A stretch of DNA of 64,000 nucleotides from Euglena gracilis (GCA_039621445.1 CP154954.1:25742954-25806953), one strand, 5' to 3'. Shown: positions 28,373 through 39,559, counted from the first letter of the stretch. Notes: generated from the sequence alone by a model not told the origin. Program-made: numbers and translations.

Positions 28373-28840
28373 ACTCAAAATTAGGCATTGGCACACTAAA
28401 TTAGGAATTGGCTTCTGAAAATTCGGAACTGGCACAGCAAATTAGGCATTTCCGAAATAAGCTTAACAACAGGACCCAGCTTCGTCACGCCGTCGGCCAG
28501 CCGGGGGGGGGGGGGGGGGGGGGGGGAGACGAGTTCAAGGGGGACCACCACATTCTTGGTGGCTAAATTGGGAATCACCGAACATGAATTTTTGGGGAAA
28601 ATCGATAAAAATTAGGAATCCCCACACCTAAAATTAGGATTTTGAAAAAATTAGGGATAACCATCCCAAAATTTTGCAAAATTTATTCCTCAAAATTAGG
28701 AATCCACCTGAAAAATTTTGTCAAAGTAGGCATCATCGGCCGAATTTTTTCCGAAAAAAATTGGCCGAAAAGGGTCCTTAGGTTGGGTCACGGGGCGGTC
28801 ACGGGGGGGGGGGGGTCACGGGTAACACCCCTCTAAGGCA
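28373..28840 (+). repeat. AAATTAGGAATC degenerate repeat and R4 copy 2
   Basis: AAATTAGG(A/C)ATT steps from 28380, a 26-base G run near 28503, then AATTAGGAATCC..., TTGGCCGAAAAGGGTCC and GGTCACGGGG, matching 8735-8960 in order. Confidence 0.65.
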
Positions 28841-29930
28841 TTTTTTTTTGGTCATGTGAAAGTATTTCCAAATCTGTGTTTTCTGGTGCAAAAAATCATG
28901 CTTTCAACATCCAAAAAAACACACAACAAAAATGAATGAAGCTTTTTGCAGAGATAAAAAAATGAAACTTTTTTAAAAAAAACTTTCAAAAAAATATTCC
29001 CCCAAACCCTCCATGACGTTTTTTTGTTTGTTTCCCGTTGTTTGTTTTGTTGTTGTTGTTTGTTTGTTTGTTTGTTTGTTTGTTTGTTTCCCCCCAAAAA
29101 CACGATTTTTCCGTGGTCAAAAAGGGACCCAGAATGGTCATTTTGAAGAAAAAAAAACGGCAAAAATTGGGCCGCGCTATGCGCGCGGCTGGAATCATCA
29201 AAATTTCAGAAAAAAAGACCCAAAAGTGCTTTTTGGACTCCGCAATCGCCTCTATGCCGCGCTCCGCGCGGCCCCCCCCCCTAATCACGAATAATCACGA
29301 ATCAGAGTTTAGGGTCCCTAGCACAAATTTGTGGGAAACCCTGGTAAATCATTTACAATTGCACCGGCATTGTCACATGTTTTACGGATTTAGGCAGCAA
29401 AACTCTGTTATATTCCAACCTTTTCTCAGGGGTTTTTTATGCAATTTGCATTTTTTTTGCATTTTTTTACATTTTTTTTTGCATTTTTTTTACTTTCATA
29501 ATTTGAAGGGCCAAGTGGCATATCCCCCCCCTTCTAACAATGACCTCATTAGAATTATTCCAATTGCCGTCATTTCCCTGATAAAGACTTTATTCTCGCT
29601 CATTAACCTATCGAGGAAACAACAAAGTTGCGCTGAACTGGAAAAACTCCCGAATGCCCTCCGCACCCATCGCATCAGTTCACCTTATTTTCTTTGCGTA
29701 TTTATTTCTTTTGTTATTTGTGTGTCCGACCCCAGCCCCAAGCCCCAGAGGGCAGGAGCGGCCAGGATTGGCCAAAGATTTCCACCTGGCACCGAAGGCG
29801 CAGAGTTTTTTTTGAATTATTTGGAGTTTATCAGTTTTTTTTCCATTTTCTTTTGCCAAGTCGCCAGGGTGCCCCCCCCCCCCCTAGGAGTGACTGTTTG
29901 GTTGTTTTTGAAAGCAAAAAGGAATTCCCC
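28840..29930. other. A/T-rich transition region, no gene recognised
   Basis: Contains a (GTTT)n microsatellite at 29042-29090 and T-run clusters at 29440-29500. A 316-codon + frame (29038-29988) crosses the microsatellite and T runs and has the composition of translated low-complexity DNA. Confidence 0.4.
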
Positions 29931-30031
29931 TCCCAGCGTCGAGCAATGGTGTCTCCTGGACTGCCCTGTCATCACATGCCCCCGGTAGCCGGAGACCACT
30001 GATAAAGAAAGGCACAGGAAAGACTTCGCAG

Positions 30032-30055
30032 TCAGCCCACCCCCCAAGATGCAAG
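30032..30055 (+). CDS. candidate short exon, gene A
   Basis: 24 bases between CTTCGCAG and the donor GTATGC. Too short to judge by content. Listed because both borders look canonical and the next candidate exon follows. Confidence 0.2.
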
Positions 30056-30101
30056 GTATGCAACCCTGGCCTTGGGGCCTGTCACGGTGGAGGAGCTTCA
30101 G

Positions 30102-30138
30102 CGGCGCATTGAAGAGCGGCAGGCCCGCGTTGCAAACC
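30102..30138 (+). CDS. candidate exon, gene A (charged helix)
   Basis: After GAGCTTCAG the frame gives RRIEERQARVAN and ends at a GTGTGT donor. Upstream residues in the same frame (TVEELQ) look equally protein-like, so the exon may begin earlier. The highly charged helix suggests a coiled coil. A 45-bp copy of the donor region (TGCAAAC.GTGTG.CCCTCC) recurs at 30282, after the CT microsatellite. Confidence 0.35.
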
Positions 30139-30212
30139 GTGTGTCCCTCCCTCATTGCCGGACCCTATTTTTTGATTTCCCCCCACCACCTGCAGTATCC
30201 ACCGCCTCATAT

Positions 30213-30216
<4 letters not shown>

Positions 30217-30262
<46 letters not shown>

Positions 30263-30290
30263 TCTCTATCTCTCTCTCTCTCTTGCAAAC
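30217..30290 (+). repeat. (CT)n microsatellite
   Basis: About 20 consecutive CT units, then interrupted CT. Further CT-rich tracts are at 30420-30450. It lies in the putative intron before the exon at 30461. Confidence 0.95.
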
Positions 30291-30460
30291 GTGTGCCCTC
30301 CCTCATATGCCGGACCTATGTTTGATTCACATTGAGTATCTTGTTAGCTCTCTCTTGTGGCAAAATTTCGCTATCTCTTTTCTGTGTGTACCGCTGTGTA
30401 TTTCTCTCTGTCACGCATTATCTCTCTTCTCTATCTCTCTCTCTTCTTTTCCGCACACAG

Positions 30461-30596
30461 CGGTTTAAAGGAGCAGGCGGTTTCGGATCCAGCCGGGCCT
30501 TCCTTGTCGATGCCCCCGACGCCCGGCTGGTGGGGGCAGACCGCCTGGTGACGGGGCGCTCATGTTCCGCGGGTGGGCGCGTCATGGACCCCAAGG
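30461..30596 (+). CDS. candidate exon, gene A
   Basis: The acceptor CTTTTCCGCACACAG is followed by RFKGAGGFGSSRAFLVDAPD ... DRLVTGRSC and a donor at CCAAGG|GTATGC. The same frame stays open to 31198, so a longer exon (for example to a GTGGTC donor near 30789) is possible. The sequence is G/C-rich and no domain is recognised. The acceptor string TCTCTTTTCCGCACACAGCG is duplicated at 31338-31354, which may mark a duplicated exon border. Confidence 0.4.
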
Positions 30597-31009
30597 GTAT
30601 GCGGACCCTCAGGGCCACCCACGGCTCCATCCAGGCAGGCGAGATAAAGCCCCGTGGGCACCCACCTGGAGAGCGGCTCCGCGTGTTGCATGGCCCTCGG
30701 GTGCTGCCGTCACCCGAGGAACGGCCCAGGAACTCCGGTTGCCAGGAGCGGGGACCCCGGGGGCCACTCGCCCCACTCCTTGGCGTGAAGGTGGTCACCA
30801 CTCTGGGATACTCTGGTCCACGGCCGGCGCCGATTGGGGTCCTGGCACCCCGTCAGCCCGCCTCCTTCACCCAGAGATGGGCCAGCCTTCCCGGAGCTAC
30901 AGCCCGCATAGAGCCACTTGCTTCGACCCCAAGCAAGGTATGGGGAGCCCGACCCGCGACTCACCAGGAGGGTAACGGGCTTCACCCACACGTGGCTCTT
31001 TCCTCTGTG

Positions 31010-31081
31010 CCGACTTGCACTGGAGGCTGTGCGGGCGGGACTTTGCGCTCGAGTCCTTGCAGGCCGAGAAGCACCACCTCG
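31010..31081 (+). CDS. candidate exon, gene A (coiled-coil-like)
   Basis: One frame gives LHWRLCGRDFALESLQAEKH, which reads like a coiled-coil segment. The borders are not certain: GGAG at 31026 or an earlier AG as acceptor, and no strong donor. The gene is not recognised. Confidence 0.3.
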
Positions 31082-31337
31082 GTTGCTGCGTGGGGTGGCC
31101 TAGCTGATGTTTGTAAACCGCGTCAGCTGGCGGGAGCCCATATTCTTTTCGCCGTGGGCGGTGGCGGCGTCGGCTCACCCCAGACTCCGAGCCCCTAGCC
31201 GTCTTGGGCTGTGTGGGGAAGCGCTTCAGTCCCATGCGCCTGGCCTCGAAGGGCTCGCAAGCGCTAGTTGCCCGGAAGGAAGGCCGGGACTTTTGTTCCA
31301 CCCGTTGTGGGGTGGCCGCGGTTTCCCGCGTGTCTCT

Positions 31338-31415
31338 CTTTTCCGCACACAGCGGTAAAAGACCATCCCGGGGCAGTCTAAGCGATTTACATCAACAATT
31401 TTTCGCGGTTCTTTG
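31338..31415 (+). repeat. duplicated intron-border segment, copy 1
   Basis: CATCCCGGGGCAGTC and TTTTTCGCGGTTCTTT are repeated at 32125-32180 with similar spacing. Copy 1 follows a CCGCACACAG acceptor-like string. Confidence 0.55.
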
Positions 31416-31447
31416 TTCTTTTTTTTTTTTTTTTTTTTTGTTTGTTT

Positions 31448-31479
<32 letters not shown>

Positions 31480-31484
31480 GTTTT

Positions 31485-31517
<33 letters not shown>

Positions 31518-31680
31518 CTTAGTGATGATTGATTGATGTGGGTGTGGGTGTTTAGGGTGTGTGTGTGTGTGTGTGCGTGTGCGGCGTGCTGTGCACATGT
31601 GTGTTGTGTGTGTGTGTGTGTGTGTGCTTTGTGTGTGTGGATGTGTCCATGCATGCTTGTGTTTGTGTGTGTGAATTCTG
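31416..31680 (+). repeat. T runs and (GT)n microsatellite
   Basis: Nearly 100 bases of T broken by single G or C (31416-31517), then GT-rich repeat 31557-31680. Open frames through these are artefacts. Confidence 0.95.
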
Positions 31681-31726
31681 CCGTGTGCCAAGGCGACCCC
31701 TGGCCACTCTCGCCCACCCTCCACAG

Positions 31727-31890
31727 GGCGGACCTCCAGCGCGCCACCATCCAGCGGCTCCGAGAGGCGGATCCCGCGGCGGAGGTCCCGGATAGTCTCG
31801 CGCACCTGCTGGGGCACCAGCACGGCCGTACGCCCGCCTCCTGTCCTCTTTGCTTCCCCAGGGAGGCGGCGTGCCCAGCCCACAGAGCGC
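31727..31890 (+). CDS. candidate exon, gene A
   Basis: After the acceptor ACCCTCCACAG the frame gives ADLQRATIQRLREADPAAEV, then DSLAHLLGHQHGR and CPLCFPREAACPAH. The start looks like an amphipathic helix and the later Cys/His pairs (CPLC, CPAH) are noteworthy, but no family is recognised. No clean donor was found, so the end is approximate. Confidence 0.45.
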
Positions 31891-32337
31891 CGCTTGCGTT
31901 TTTTATTTTTGGAAAAATGTGTGTCTGTTTGGTTTTTTTTGAGTTTTATTTCTGAAAGAAATTTGACAATGAAAAATTACTCATTTTGGCCTAATTTCCC
32001 CCGAAACCAAAATTTTTGTCAATTGTTTGGCATGTTTGCATTTTTTGGTCAACAGGATGCTCATTTTTTATGCAGAATGAAAAAGTTTCTCCGGCAGAGC
32101 CAAAAAAATTTAGCCCCCTCCAGCAGAAAGTGTACATCCCGGGGCAGTCCTGAAGCATGCAACAGTTTTTTCGCGGTTCTTTTGTCTGTTTTTTTGTGTC
32201 TCGATTTTTGAGGGTCTATCTTTGCGTCTCTCCCCCCCCCCTGCTTAGACGCCGGATTTTCAGTGGGTTCATATATGTGGGTGTAAATGGGGTGTATCCT
32301 GAAGAAGTTGTAGCAACGCTTGGCCCCATCGTCGCAG

Positions 32338-32439
32338 GCTGGCCGCTCCAGCACCCGTCGGTGGCCGCCCGGCCAAAGCCCAAGGCGCCCTCCGTCATGC
32401 AGCTGTGGCGCCGCCCCCACGCCTCCCCTCACAGGCCCG
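32338..32439 (+). CDS. candidate exon, gene A (basic)
   Basis: Bounded by TCGTCGCAG and CCCG|GTGTGTG. The middle frame gives QHPSVAARPKPKAPSVMQLW RRPHASPHRP, rich in Lys, Arg and Pro. The G/C content means the other frames are open too, so the frame choice rests on composition. Confidence 0.4.
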
Positions 32440-32449
32440 GTGTGTGCCC

Positions 32450-34916
32450 CCCCCCCCCCCCTCCCGCCCCCCCCTGCGTCACGCCGCGCCAACCACTACC
32501 TCCCCCCCCCCCCGAGGTGCAACGCCGTCATCTCCCAAAATGGAGGCAGGTCTCTCCTTGAAGGCAGACTTCAAATGAAGGCAGCCCCCTTCTGGTGGAG
32601 CGAGCGTCCAAGTGACCCCCCCCCAATTAGTGCACGGGTGTACACATTTTGAAGACGTAGTCTCGGACCCCAAGGGGCGTGCACTTTTTAGGGCACTGCG
32701 CACGTATTAGGGCAAAGCCAAAAATATTTGATTTTCCAAAAGTATTTCCCTCTTTTTGTGATGTCAAGCAATGAGTCAAGTGATTATGTGTCACATTTGG
32801 GCTTGGACGACGGACTTATTTGGTCTGAGAAAGACAGTTCTGAGAATTGTGTGTGCTTTCTGACCTGAGATGTGACAGTGATTTCTCCTCGGGGGGGGGG
32901 GGGGCACTTTTTAGGGCACTGCGAACAATTAGGGCCCTGCACTGATTGGGGGGGATTACTTGGCCACCCACCGGAGGTGAGACAGGTCCCAGTTTCAACC
33001 CAAGTGAGAAAAAGCAGAATTATGGCGTTCGGTGGAAAATTTTTCACCTCACAGACGTGTCTTGAGCCTCACAGAAGAGCCTGGCTCGCGACGGGCAGGT
33101 TCTGAATTGCCAGCGCCTCCCCTGGTTGGCATCGTCCGTCCACAACAAGGACACACCCCCGTCTCTTTTGGGGAGGGGGTGCTTCACGGGTGTCAGGCGA
33201 GCCACAGGATTCTGCTGATTTGTCTCATGACATGATATGTCTCATGCCGCTGTCGCCCACACATGGGCGTGTCTGGAGGGAACGGCAGGCAATGCAGACC
33301 CTGCAGGGGCCCCGGGCAGTAACCCCCAACCTTCACCAGCCTGGAGGGGTTGATTAGCCCACCAAAGCTGCTTTTTGGGGGGGGTTTAATCCAGGGGGGA
33401 ATATGCTGTGTGATTCATATTTTTGTTTATCCAGAAACTTGAGAATTTGCATTTTCGCGCAATTTGTGCTCCTCCAATAATGTCAGAATTTATGCATTTT
33501 TTGTGTATTCTTTCCCTCCCAGTCGTTAGGATTCTTTTTGGGTGGTTGCACAGGGATGCTTTTCTTCCATACTCACCAGACAATCATAAATTGCTTATTG
33601 CGTATTTTTTTGGACCACCCCCCATTTTATTGACCTGACCCGCCCCCAGTTCCATCTTTGGCGAAATTTCTAGTGCTCGACATTCGGCACCATATCAATC
33701 GCTGGGGGGGTCTATATTTTGGGGGGGTTCTACATTTTGGAGGGGGTTTTGCATTTTGTTTTCCCCTCCCATTTGTTGCACGTGCATGCAATTGGGCAAG
33801 CAACCCTGAAATTTTGATTGTGCTCATTTTAGGTGGGTATATTTTTTTTTGTTAGCTTTCTATATTTTTTTGAACTTTTTGAACAGTGTGGAAGACAACG
33901 TTCTCGTGTTCCATGTTTTTCAGAGAGGCAACCAGTGAATGATTGTTCAAAACGTGCACTGTGTTCATATTGAATCTATTGTTTGAATACATTGAATTGT
34001 TGAATAAATTGAATTGAATAAATAAAGTGTTCATATTGAATCATATTGAATAAAACCCTATTCATATTGAAAACTTTATTCACATCGAATAAAACTGCAG
34101 CCAAATGGTTCCCAAGAAGAGGAAAATTTTAGTCTTTTTCCAGCAGAAAAGCATAACCTCACCCCCACAATTAGGCACACCCGGTGAACTGACCACACAA
34201 GAATCAAAAAATAAGATCCCCCTTTCTTTAACTTCCCCCCCCCCCCAAACAACGCGAAGCGCTGGGAACGGTGTTCCCCGAAAAACTGCTGAAAACCACT
34301 TTCAGGCTCAAAAAAAAAAAACGACGAAGAGTGTGATATTTTGACATTTTTGCAACACAAAAAGGCGCAATTAATTTGAATTTGTATCAATTTCACATTG
34401 CGTGGAGCGCCAAAGGAAAAAATTGGTGTCTTTGGGAACCGAAATAATGGTTTTTTTTTGTGCCTGGGCCAGGAAAAAAATCAAAATTCAGACGCCCCAA
34501 AATGACGCCCTCCCCGTGAGGTTTCCAGCAACGGATCCAAGAATAAGACCCGGGTCTTATTTCTGGGGGGCTTTGCCGTTGAATATTCTGAAGTGCCTTG
34601 TCCCCCCCCCACTCGATTATTGGAGAGACATTTCCTGCGGCCGACTCCGCCAAAGGCCCCCAGAAAAGCCCATTCTGGCTGAGATCCTTGGATGACATTC
34701 TGCCCAGGGGTAGTTCCTTCCTGCCTGCCATCACCTGGCCGTTCCACACCGCCCACCCATCGCCAGGGGCAAAGAGCTCTCGGTCTCCAAGGGGCACTGA
34801 GCCCTACGAGGTGTGCCAGCTGAGCGGATGTCAAAGTGCCCCAAAAGTGCCTGAAGGGGGTTGGCGATTGAGAGGTGATTCCATTTTTACAGGTTTTTGG
34901 GATGGGAGTTTCAGGT

Positions 34917-34930
<14 letters not shown>
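32450..34930. other. intron or intergenic DNA, no gene recognised
   Basis: Includes C/G runs near 32450 and 32890, a duplicated GGGCACTTTTTAGGGCACTGCG (about 32684 and 32904) and an A/T-rich TTCATATTGAAT repeat cluster at 33960-34095. Open frames (a + frame of 111 codons at 34598; minus frames of 134 codons at 34393 and 117 at 34481) overlap one another and show no known motif. Confidence 0.35.
33960..34095. repeat. TTCATATTGAAT repeat cluster
   Basis: GTTCATATTGAATC, ATTGAATAAA and TTCATATTGAAAACTTTATTC recur in quick succession with partial dyad symmetry. Confidence 0.7.
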
Positions 34931-35260
<330 letters not shown>

Positions 35261-35403
35261 TGTGTGTATTACCAAAAACTGCCCAAAAACACCCCTGAAA
35301 TGGCCGTTTTGGGCCACAAAAACCGAACATGGGCTGGACGTATCGGCGGCCAGAATGACGAATGGTGGGCGAGAGAGAGGAAATCAACGTACGTTTTCTC
35401 GAG

Positions 35404-35705
35404 TTTTTTTTTTGAAAAATCGATTTTAATTCTCACCCCAAGCGAAATGGCAGAGTCAAAACTGATGAAGTTGGCCAATCCTACCCAGTTTGGACCCCTT
35501 GTCGGCTGAATAACTTGGGCCTGGTGGAAAGCTGGGGGATAAACAGAGGTGATTCGGAAATCCAGGATCCAGTCGCTCACAATTTTAAAAACTCTGGGAA
35601 CGTGTCTGGGGTAATGGTGAAAATCCGCGGTTCTCATGTCCTACCCAGGGTTCGACCTCCCTTTTTTCTGGTGGTAAGCTTCGCTCTTACTCAACAGAGA
35701 CCAGA
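35404..35705 (-). mobile_element. tRNA-like SINE candidate
   Basis: Read on the minus strand, TTGAGTAAGAGCGAAGC (35678-35694) resembles a polymerase III A box. GGTCGAACCC (35648-35657), about 35 bases later, resembles the B box GGTTCGAxxCC. A roughly 230-bp unrelated body follows and ends at an A run (T run at 35404-35413 on +). A tRNA-like head, body and A tail is the SINE layout. The acceptor stem does not pair well, so it is not a tRNA gene. No other copy or clear target duplication is seen in the window. Confidence 0.4.
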
Positions 35706-35766
35706 GCTCAGCGAACCCCCCCCCCGTATCTGAAAAAAACCCTCTCTGGCCCCTCTGTCCATACAG

Positions 35767-35874
35767 GTCCTCGAGGAGTGCTCGCTCCCCCCGTTCCACA
35801 TCGACTGCAGTGGGCCGCTGCGGACATTGAAGCCCCGGCCGTTGGAGCCTTACGAAGGCTTCCGCCCTGTGCCG
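35767..35874 (+). CDS. probable exon, gene B (unrecognised)
   Basis: 108 bases, exactly 36 codons, between CTGTCCATACAG and GTGGCG. It encodes VLEECSLPPFHIDCSGPLRT and then LKPRPLEPYEGFRPVP. Both borders are in phase 0, matching the next exon at 36812. Protein-like composition and canonical borders make this the best exon of the region. I do not recognise the family and saw no membrane or signal segment. Confidence 0.6.
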
Positions 35875-36811
35875 GTGGCGTGCCCCTCCCCCACATCTGT
35901 GTCCCCCATTATCAACGCGCCTGTTGATTCCCCTCTTTTTTTTGTGGGCCAGTGTAGCAACATCGTGAGTATTTTTTTCTCGAAAAAATCAGGAGCGGGC
36001 AAGATAGAATATGGTTTGGTGGTGATGCCTTATCGTTTTGTCACTCATTGTTTCCGAACGTCTGTCCAATCCATCTTTCCAATTCTATGTTGTACAAGTA
36101 AATAATGATATGTCACATCAACACATAGTTTTAAGACTTGTCGGTTAGCGTAGAATTCATTTGAAGGGCATGGTTCGAGTTGTTCAAAAAATCTGAGTCG
36201 TCACACGAGGAGATGATATTTCTGGAAACTGTGCTTCCCTGCTGTAAGCGGCCCTCAAACAACCAACCATGCCCGGTGAAGTTTCTTGATTCTCTTTTAA
36301 TTTTTTTTGAGTTCCAGTTCAACAACAAAGCAAGCATGATCGTCCAGCTTTGTTCTGCAGCCAATTTGGCCACTGGCATCGCGCTTACCTGAACCCCTGA
36401 CACTGCCACACAATGCAATCCCTGCTTGATAATAATATCTACTTTTCAATTTCGTGTTATTTGCTCCTAATATGCTTAAACTTTTTCAAAAAAACATATT
36501 CACATGTTTCCCTCAAAAAAAATTCAAAAAAATATTTGAAGGTGCTGGATATTTCGAACAATCCGGGCCACAATATCATGCAACAAAAAGTTGGAGCAAG
36601 CATTATTGATTTTAATCTTCCATTTACATCAAATGGGTCCACAGAAGCTTTTTTCTTGTTTCATTTGCATTTGGCATTTCTATTTCCCTATGCCTGAAAT
36701 TTCAGGGATCCTGGCATCTACTGAAACCCCCCAAAGCTTGTCCCATGTATTTATCTTCGGGAACCGACAACCGTGGGGAGCAGGCAGGAATCGAACGTGC
36801 CCTTCTGTCAG

Positions 36812-36868
36812 GTGTGGACTGTCCCGGGCACCGGCATGCGGCACATCCAAGACAGCACCGCCGTCCAG
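36812..36868 (+). CDS. probable exon, gene B
   Basis: 57 bases (19 codons, phase 0 to 0) between TTCTGTCAG and GTGTCTCC, encoding VWTVPGTGMRHIQDSTAVQ. It joins the previous exon without a frame break. Just downstream another frame reads DKPEAPTYTSIHPPTPSRKH, so the exon may be longer with an indel, or a second exon may follow closely. Confidence 0.55.
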
Positions 36869-37324
36869 GTGTCTCCCTGCCGGACAAGCCCGAGGCGCCC
36901 ACCTATACGTCCATTCACCCGCCCACACCATCTCGCAAACACATGCCCGCAGCGACAGGGGGTGAGGATTCCCCCGCAGTATGGGGTGGGCTGCATTCGT
37001 ACACAAGTGGCCTGCTTCCTTTCCTTGCCGGTCAGTTGGATCCCCAGGGGATGGGGTTTGGGAGGGTTTGGGAGGGGGATTCGGCTGGCGAAATGCTGGA
37101 GTTGGTTGGTCCCCAAAAACAGGCAAAAAATCGAAATCCAGTTGGCAGCTGGCTCAGGGTGTTCAGTATTTTGAGGCGAAAAGCCCCCCAAAACAATGTC
37201 CATTTTCGGCCACTTTTGACCCCTGTCCAGCCCGGGTTCGCCAGGCTGGAAAGACTTTGTTTCCATTTGAACCACCGAGAGGGAGCAGCCTGGACGGGAG
37301 CTGCTGGATTTGGAAAATTGCGCG

Positions 37325-37860
37325 GACTTCTCGACCCCCCCCCCCCCCCCCGGGGGATGGTGTTCCCCCCAGCCTCAGAAAACCCCTGCTTCCTTTGGTT
37401 TGTGGGGTGTTTCCGCACGCCTCCCCCTCCCCTCCCAGGCCCCCCTCCCCATCCACCACCGGCAACCTCTGCCTTCGCTGCCCCTCCCCGCCCAGGGCTG
37501 AGCAGGCACCCCCCCCCCCCCCCGGCCACCCCCACTGCCTCCGTGCCGGGGTGGTGGGTGGGGGTCCGGGGGGAGTGCCCAAACAGTGGCCTTTTGCCGC
37601 CGGGCACCCACTGTTTCGGGCCTCCCCAGTCGGCCCTGTCCCCACCCCATAACGCGTCAGCCACGGCCACGGACGGGGTCCCCGGCTGCTGGGCGTTCCG
37701 TCCTCTCGCATTCCTTTCTGGGGGGAACGGAGGGCCCCAGTTGATTGTTTGGACACTGGAAGGCAGGGTCCAGGGTGGGTTTATTTTTTGGCGGCGCCAT
37801 CAGTCGGGCGAAACGTTGGAAGTTAGAATCAGTCAATTTTTTAAGCAGTGGCCGACCCCC
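37325..37860. other. C-rich intronic DNA
   Basis: C runs and Pro/Gly-type frames on both strands (up to 387 codons on + from 36745). The frame is kept open by base composition rather than by selection as far as can be seen. Confidence 0.4.
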
Positions 37861-38095
37861 CCCCCCCTGGGGGGGTCGGCCAGGAGGCGGCAAAAGTGGC
37901 TTGAGTGACCCTGGCGCCCAAGGCGCCGGAACTTTTTTTTTTGGTCTAAAATGGCCTAAAGTGACTTGAAAGTGGCCGTTTTTCTGAGTGGCCGACCCCC
38001 CCCCCACCCCGGGGGGGGGTCGTGACTGGCTGGTTTTCCGAAAATGAGTGACTGACTGGTTTTTTAAAAAAAGGAGTGACTCCCCCCCCTTAGTT
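37845..38095 (+). repeat. intronic dispersed repeat R6, copy 1
   Basis: GTGGCCGACC plus C/G runs, CTGGCGCCCAAGGCGCCGGA hairpin, TGGCCTAAA, GTGGCCGACCCC, GACTGGCTGGTTTTCCGAAA and GAGTGACTGACTGGTTTT. The same series is at 60625-60955. Confidence 0.7.
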
Positions 38096-38363
38096 GCACT
38101 AAGGCTTCTTGTCTGTTTATGGCCGGCGCTAACTTCGCTTCTGGCCCAGTTTGCTGCGTGGTGAGTGGCCAGGGACCCCTTACACCAGTCCTCTTTTGTT
38201 GCTCCCCCTGGCCGGGTGAGTAACTCTGGTGTAATTCCAGCGCTGTAGGGACATACACTCACCTTGTGTGGTTGGTGTGGTTTCCGTGGGTGGGTCTACC
38301 CCCAGTGCTGCTCTTGCCTCCTGCCCTCTTCCCACTTTTCTGTGTGGGGGATGCATGGCGCAG

Positions 38364-38418
38364 GCACAACGCCATGACTTGAAAAATTCCAATGCGGCCT
38401 CACGGTCCCGCGGCTTAG
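38364..38418 (+). CDS. probable exon, gene B
   Basis: 55 bases between GCATGGCGCAG and the strong donor TTAG|GTAAAC. In phase 0 it gives AQRHDLKNSNAASRSRGL and ends in phase 1. The entry phase matches the exit phase of the exon at 36812, which supports one transcript. No function recognised. Confidence 0.5.
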
Positions 38419-39400
38419 GTAAACCCGGGTCACCAAGTCTCGGCCTTAGGGCGGCTCCCCCCCGGGGGTCGGTAAAAAATTGTATGGTCAGAATTTGAAC
38501 CAAAAAAAGCGCCTCAACTGGCTCTGTTTTTGGCAATTTTGGAAAACGGACAATTTATTTACCCGGGGGCATCCTTTTTGCAAGTGAAACGTGCTTTTTT
38601 GTGTGCTTTTTCGGAAACCCAGTTCGTTTCCCACTTCCAGTCTAAACCTCCTCATCCCAACGTCGGCAGGGTGGGTGGCCGCCCCAGCATGGCAGATGGC
38701 ACCCGCTGGGTTCCAGGTGGGGCGACACTTTTTTTTTGGTGCACAGCACTGAACATATAAATAGTTTTTTTATTATTTCTTTTTGGAGAGTCCCTCAGGG
38801 GGACTGGGAGACCAGGAGCTTGCAGAACACAGCTGGAAAATTTGCAGCTTCCAAACACACAATCACGTAGTCATTTGGCTGAGGGGGTGGGTGGGCTATT
38901 TAGTTTTTTTTTCTTCCAGAGTGATTTCACTGGTTTTTTTGGCCCAAACCCCCTTTCCCCAGGGTGGTGGGGGGTTGGCAAAAAAAAATACTGCTAAATG
39001 TGACTTTTTTGTTTTTACAATAATTTGGGGCTTTTTAAAAAGAAAAACTAGGAAGTGAGATAAGATATAATGAGGGTAGGTGGTGATGTGTCATCGGAAG
39101 ATTTACCACTCAATGTTTCTGAACACACCGATGTCTTAAAGCAGTAATGTGTCAATTTGTGTAACATAGAATTGGACAGATGAATTATAGCGTTTTATAC
39201 CATCCCCCCCCCCCCAAAGGTGACTGACTAGTTTTTCACAAGAGTGGAATTGACTCCCCTTCCACCCAGAGTCGGTAAAATATTGTATCGTTCCAAATGC
39301 CTTAAGTTCAGTTTTAGTTTTAGTTTTAAAACACACAAATGAAACCACTTAATATGCCATTTTTTTGTTGCTCCTGTGGCTAAGCCGAGGGGGTTTTCAG

Positions 39401-39540
39401 AATCGACCAGTGCACACGTACCGCCCACCTCAGTCAGGCGGAGGCCCCCTGCAGTTCCGCCGCCCTCCCCAATCCGGCGAGGGCGATGGGGCACATCTCT
39501 TGTGCCCACGTGCACGAGGCATATCCCTTTGCAAGCAGGC
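39401..39540 (+). CDS. candidate exon, gene B (Pro/Arg-rich)
   Basis: After GGGGTTTTCAG, entry in phase 1 (as the previous exon requires) gives ESTSAHVPPTSVRRRPPAVP. The phase-0 frame is also open (NRPVHTYRPPQSGGG). No strong donor was found, so the end is approximate. Low-complexity composition limits confidence. Confidence 0.3.
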
Positions 39541-39559
39541 CCCTTCCTCTGACTATGGC

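Noticed and set aside
29038-29988. 316-codon + frame
   Set aside because: Starts in a (GTTT)n microsatellite and crosses T runs, with Phe/Leu/Cys-rich low complexity and no domain.
36700-36812. Possible tRNA on the minus strand (GTTCGATTCC)
   Set aside because: The T stem does not pair and no cloverleaf or A box can be drawn. The same DNA abuts a good exon on the + strand.
36745-37908. 387-codon + frame
   Set aside because: Pro/Gly-rich translation of C-rich DNA. Competing frames of 223, 212 and 197 codons overlap it. Only short exon-like pieces with splice borders were kept.
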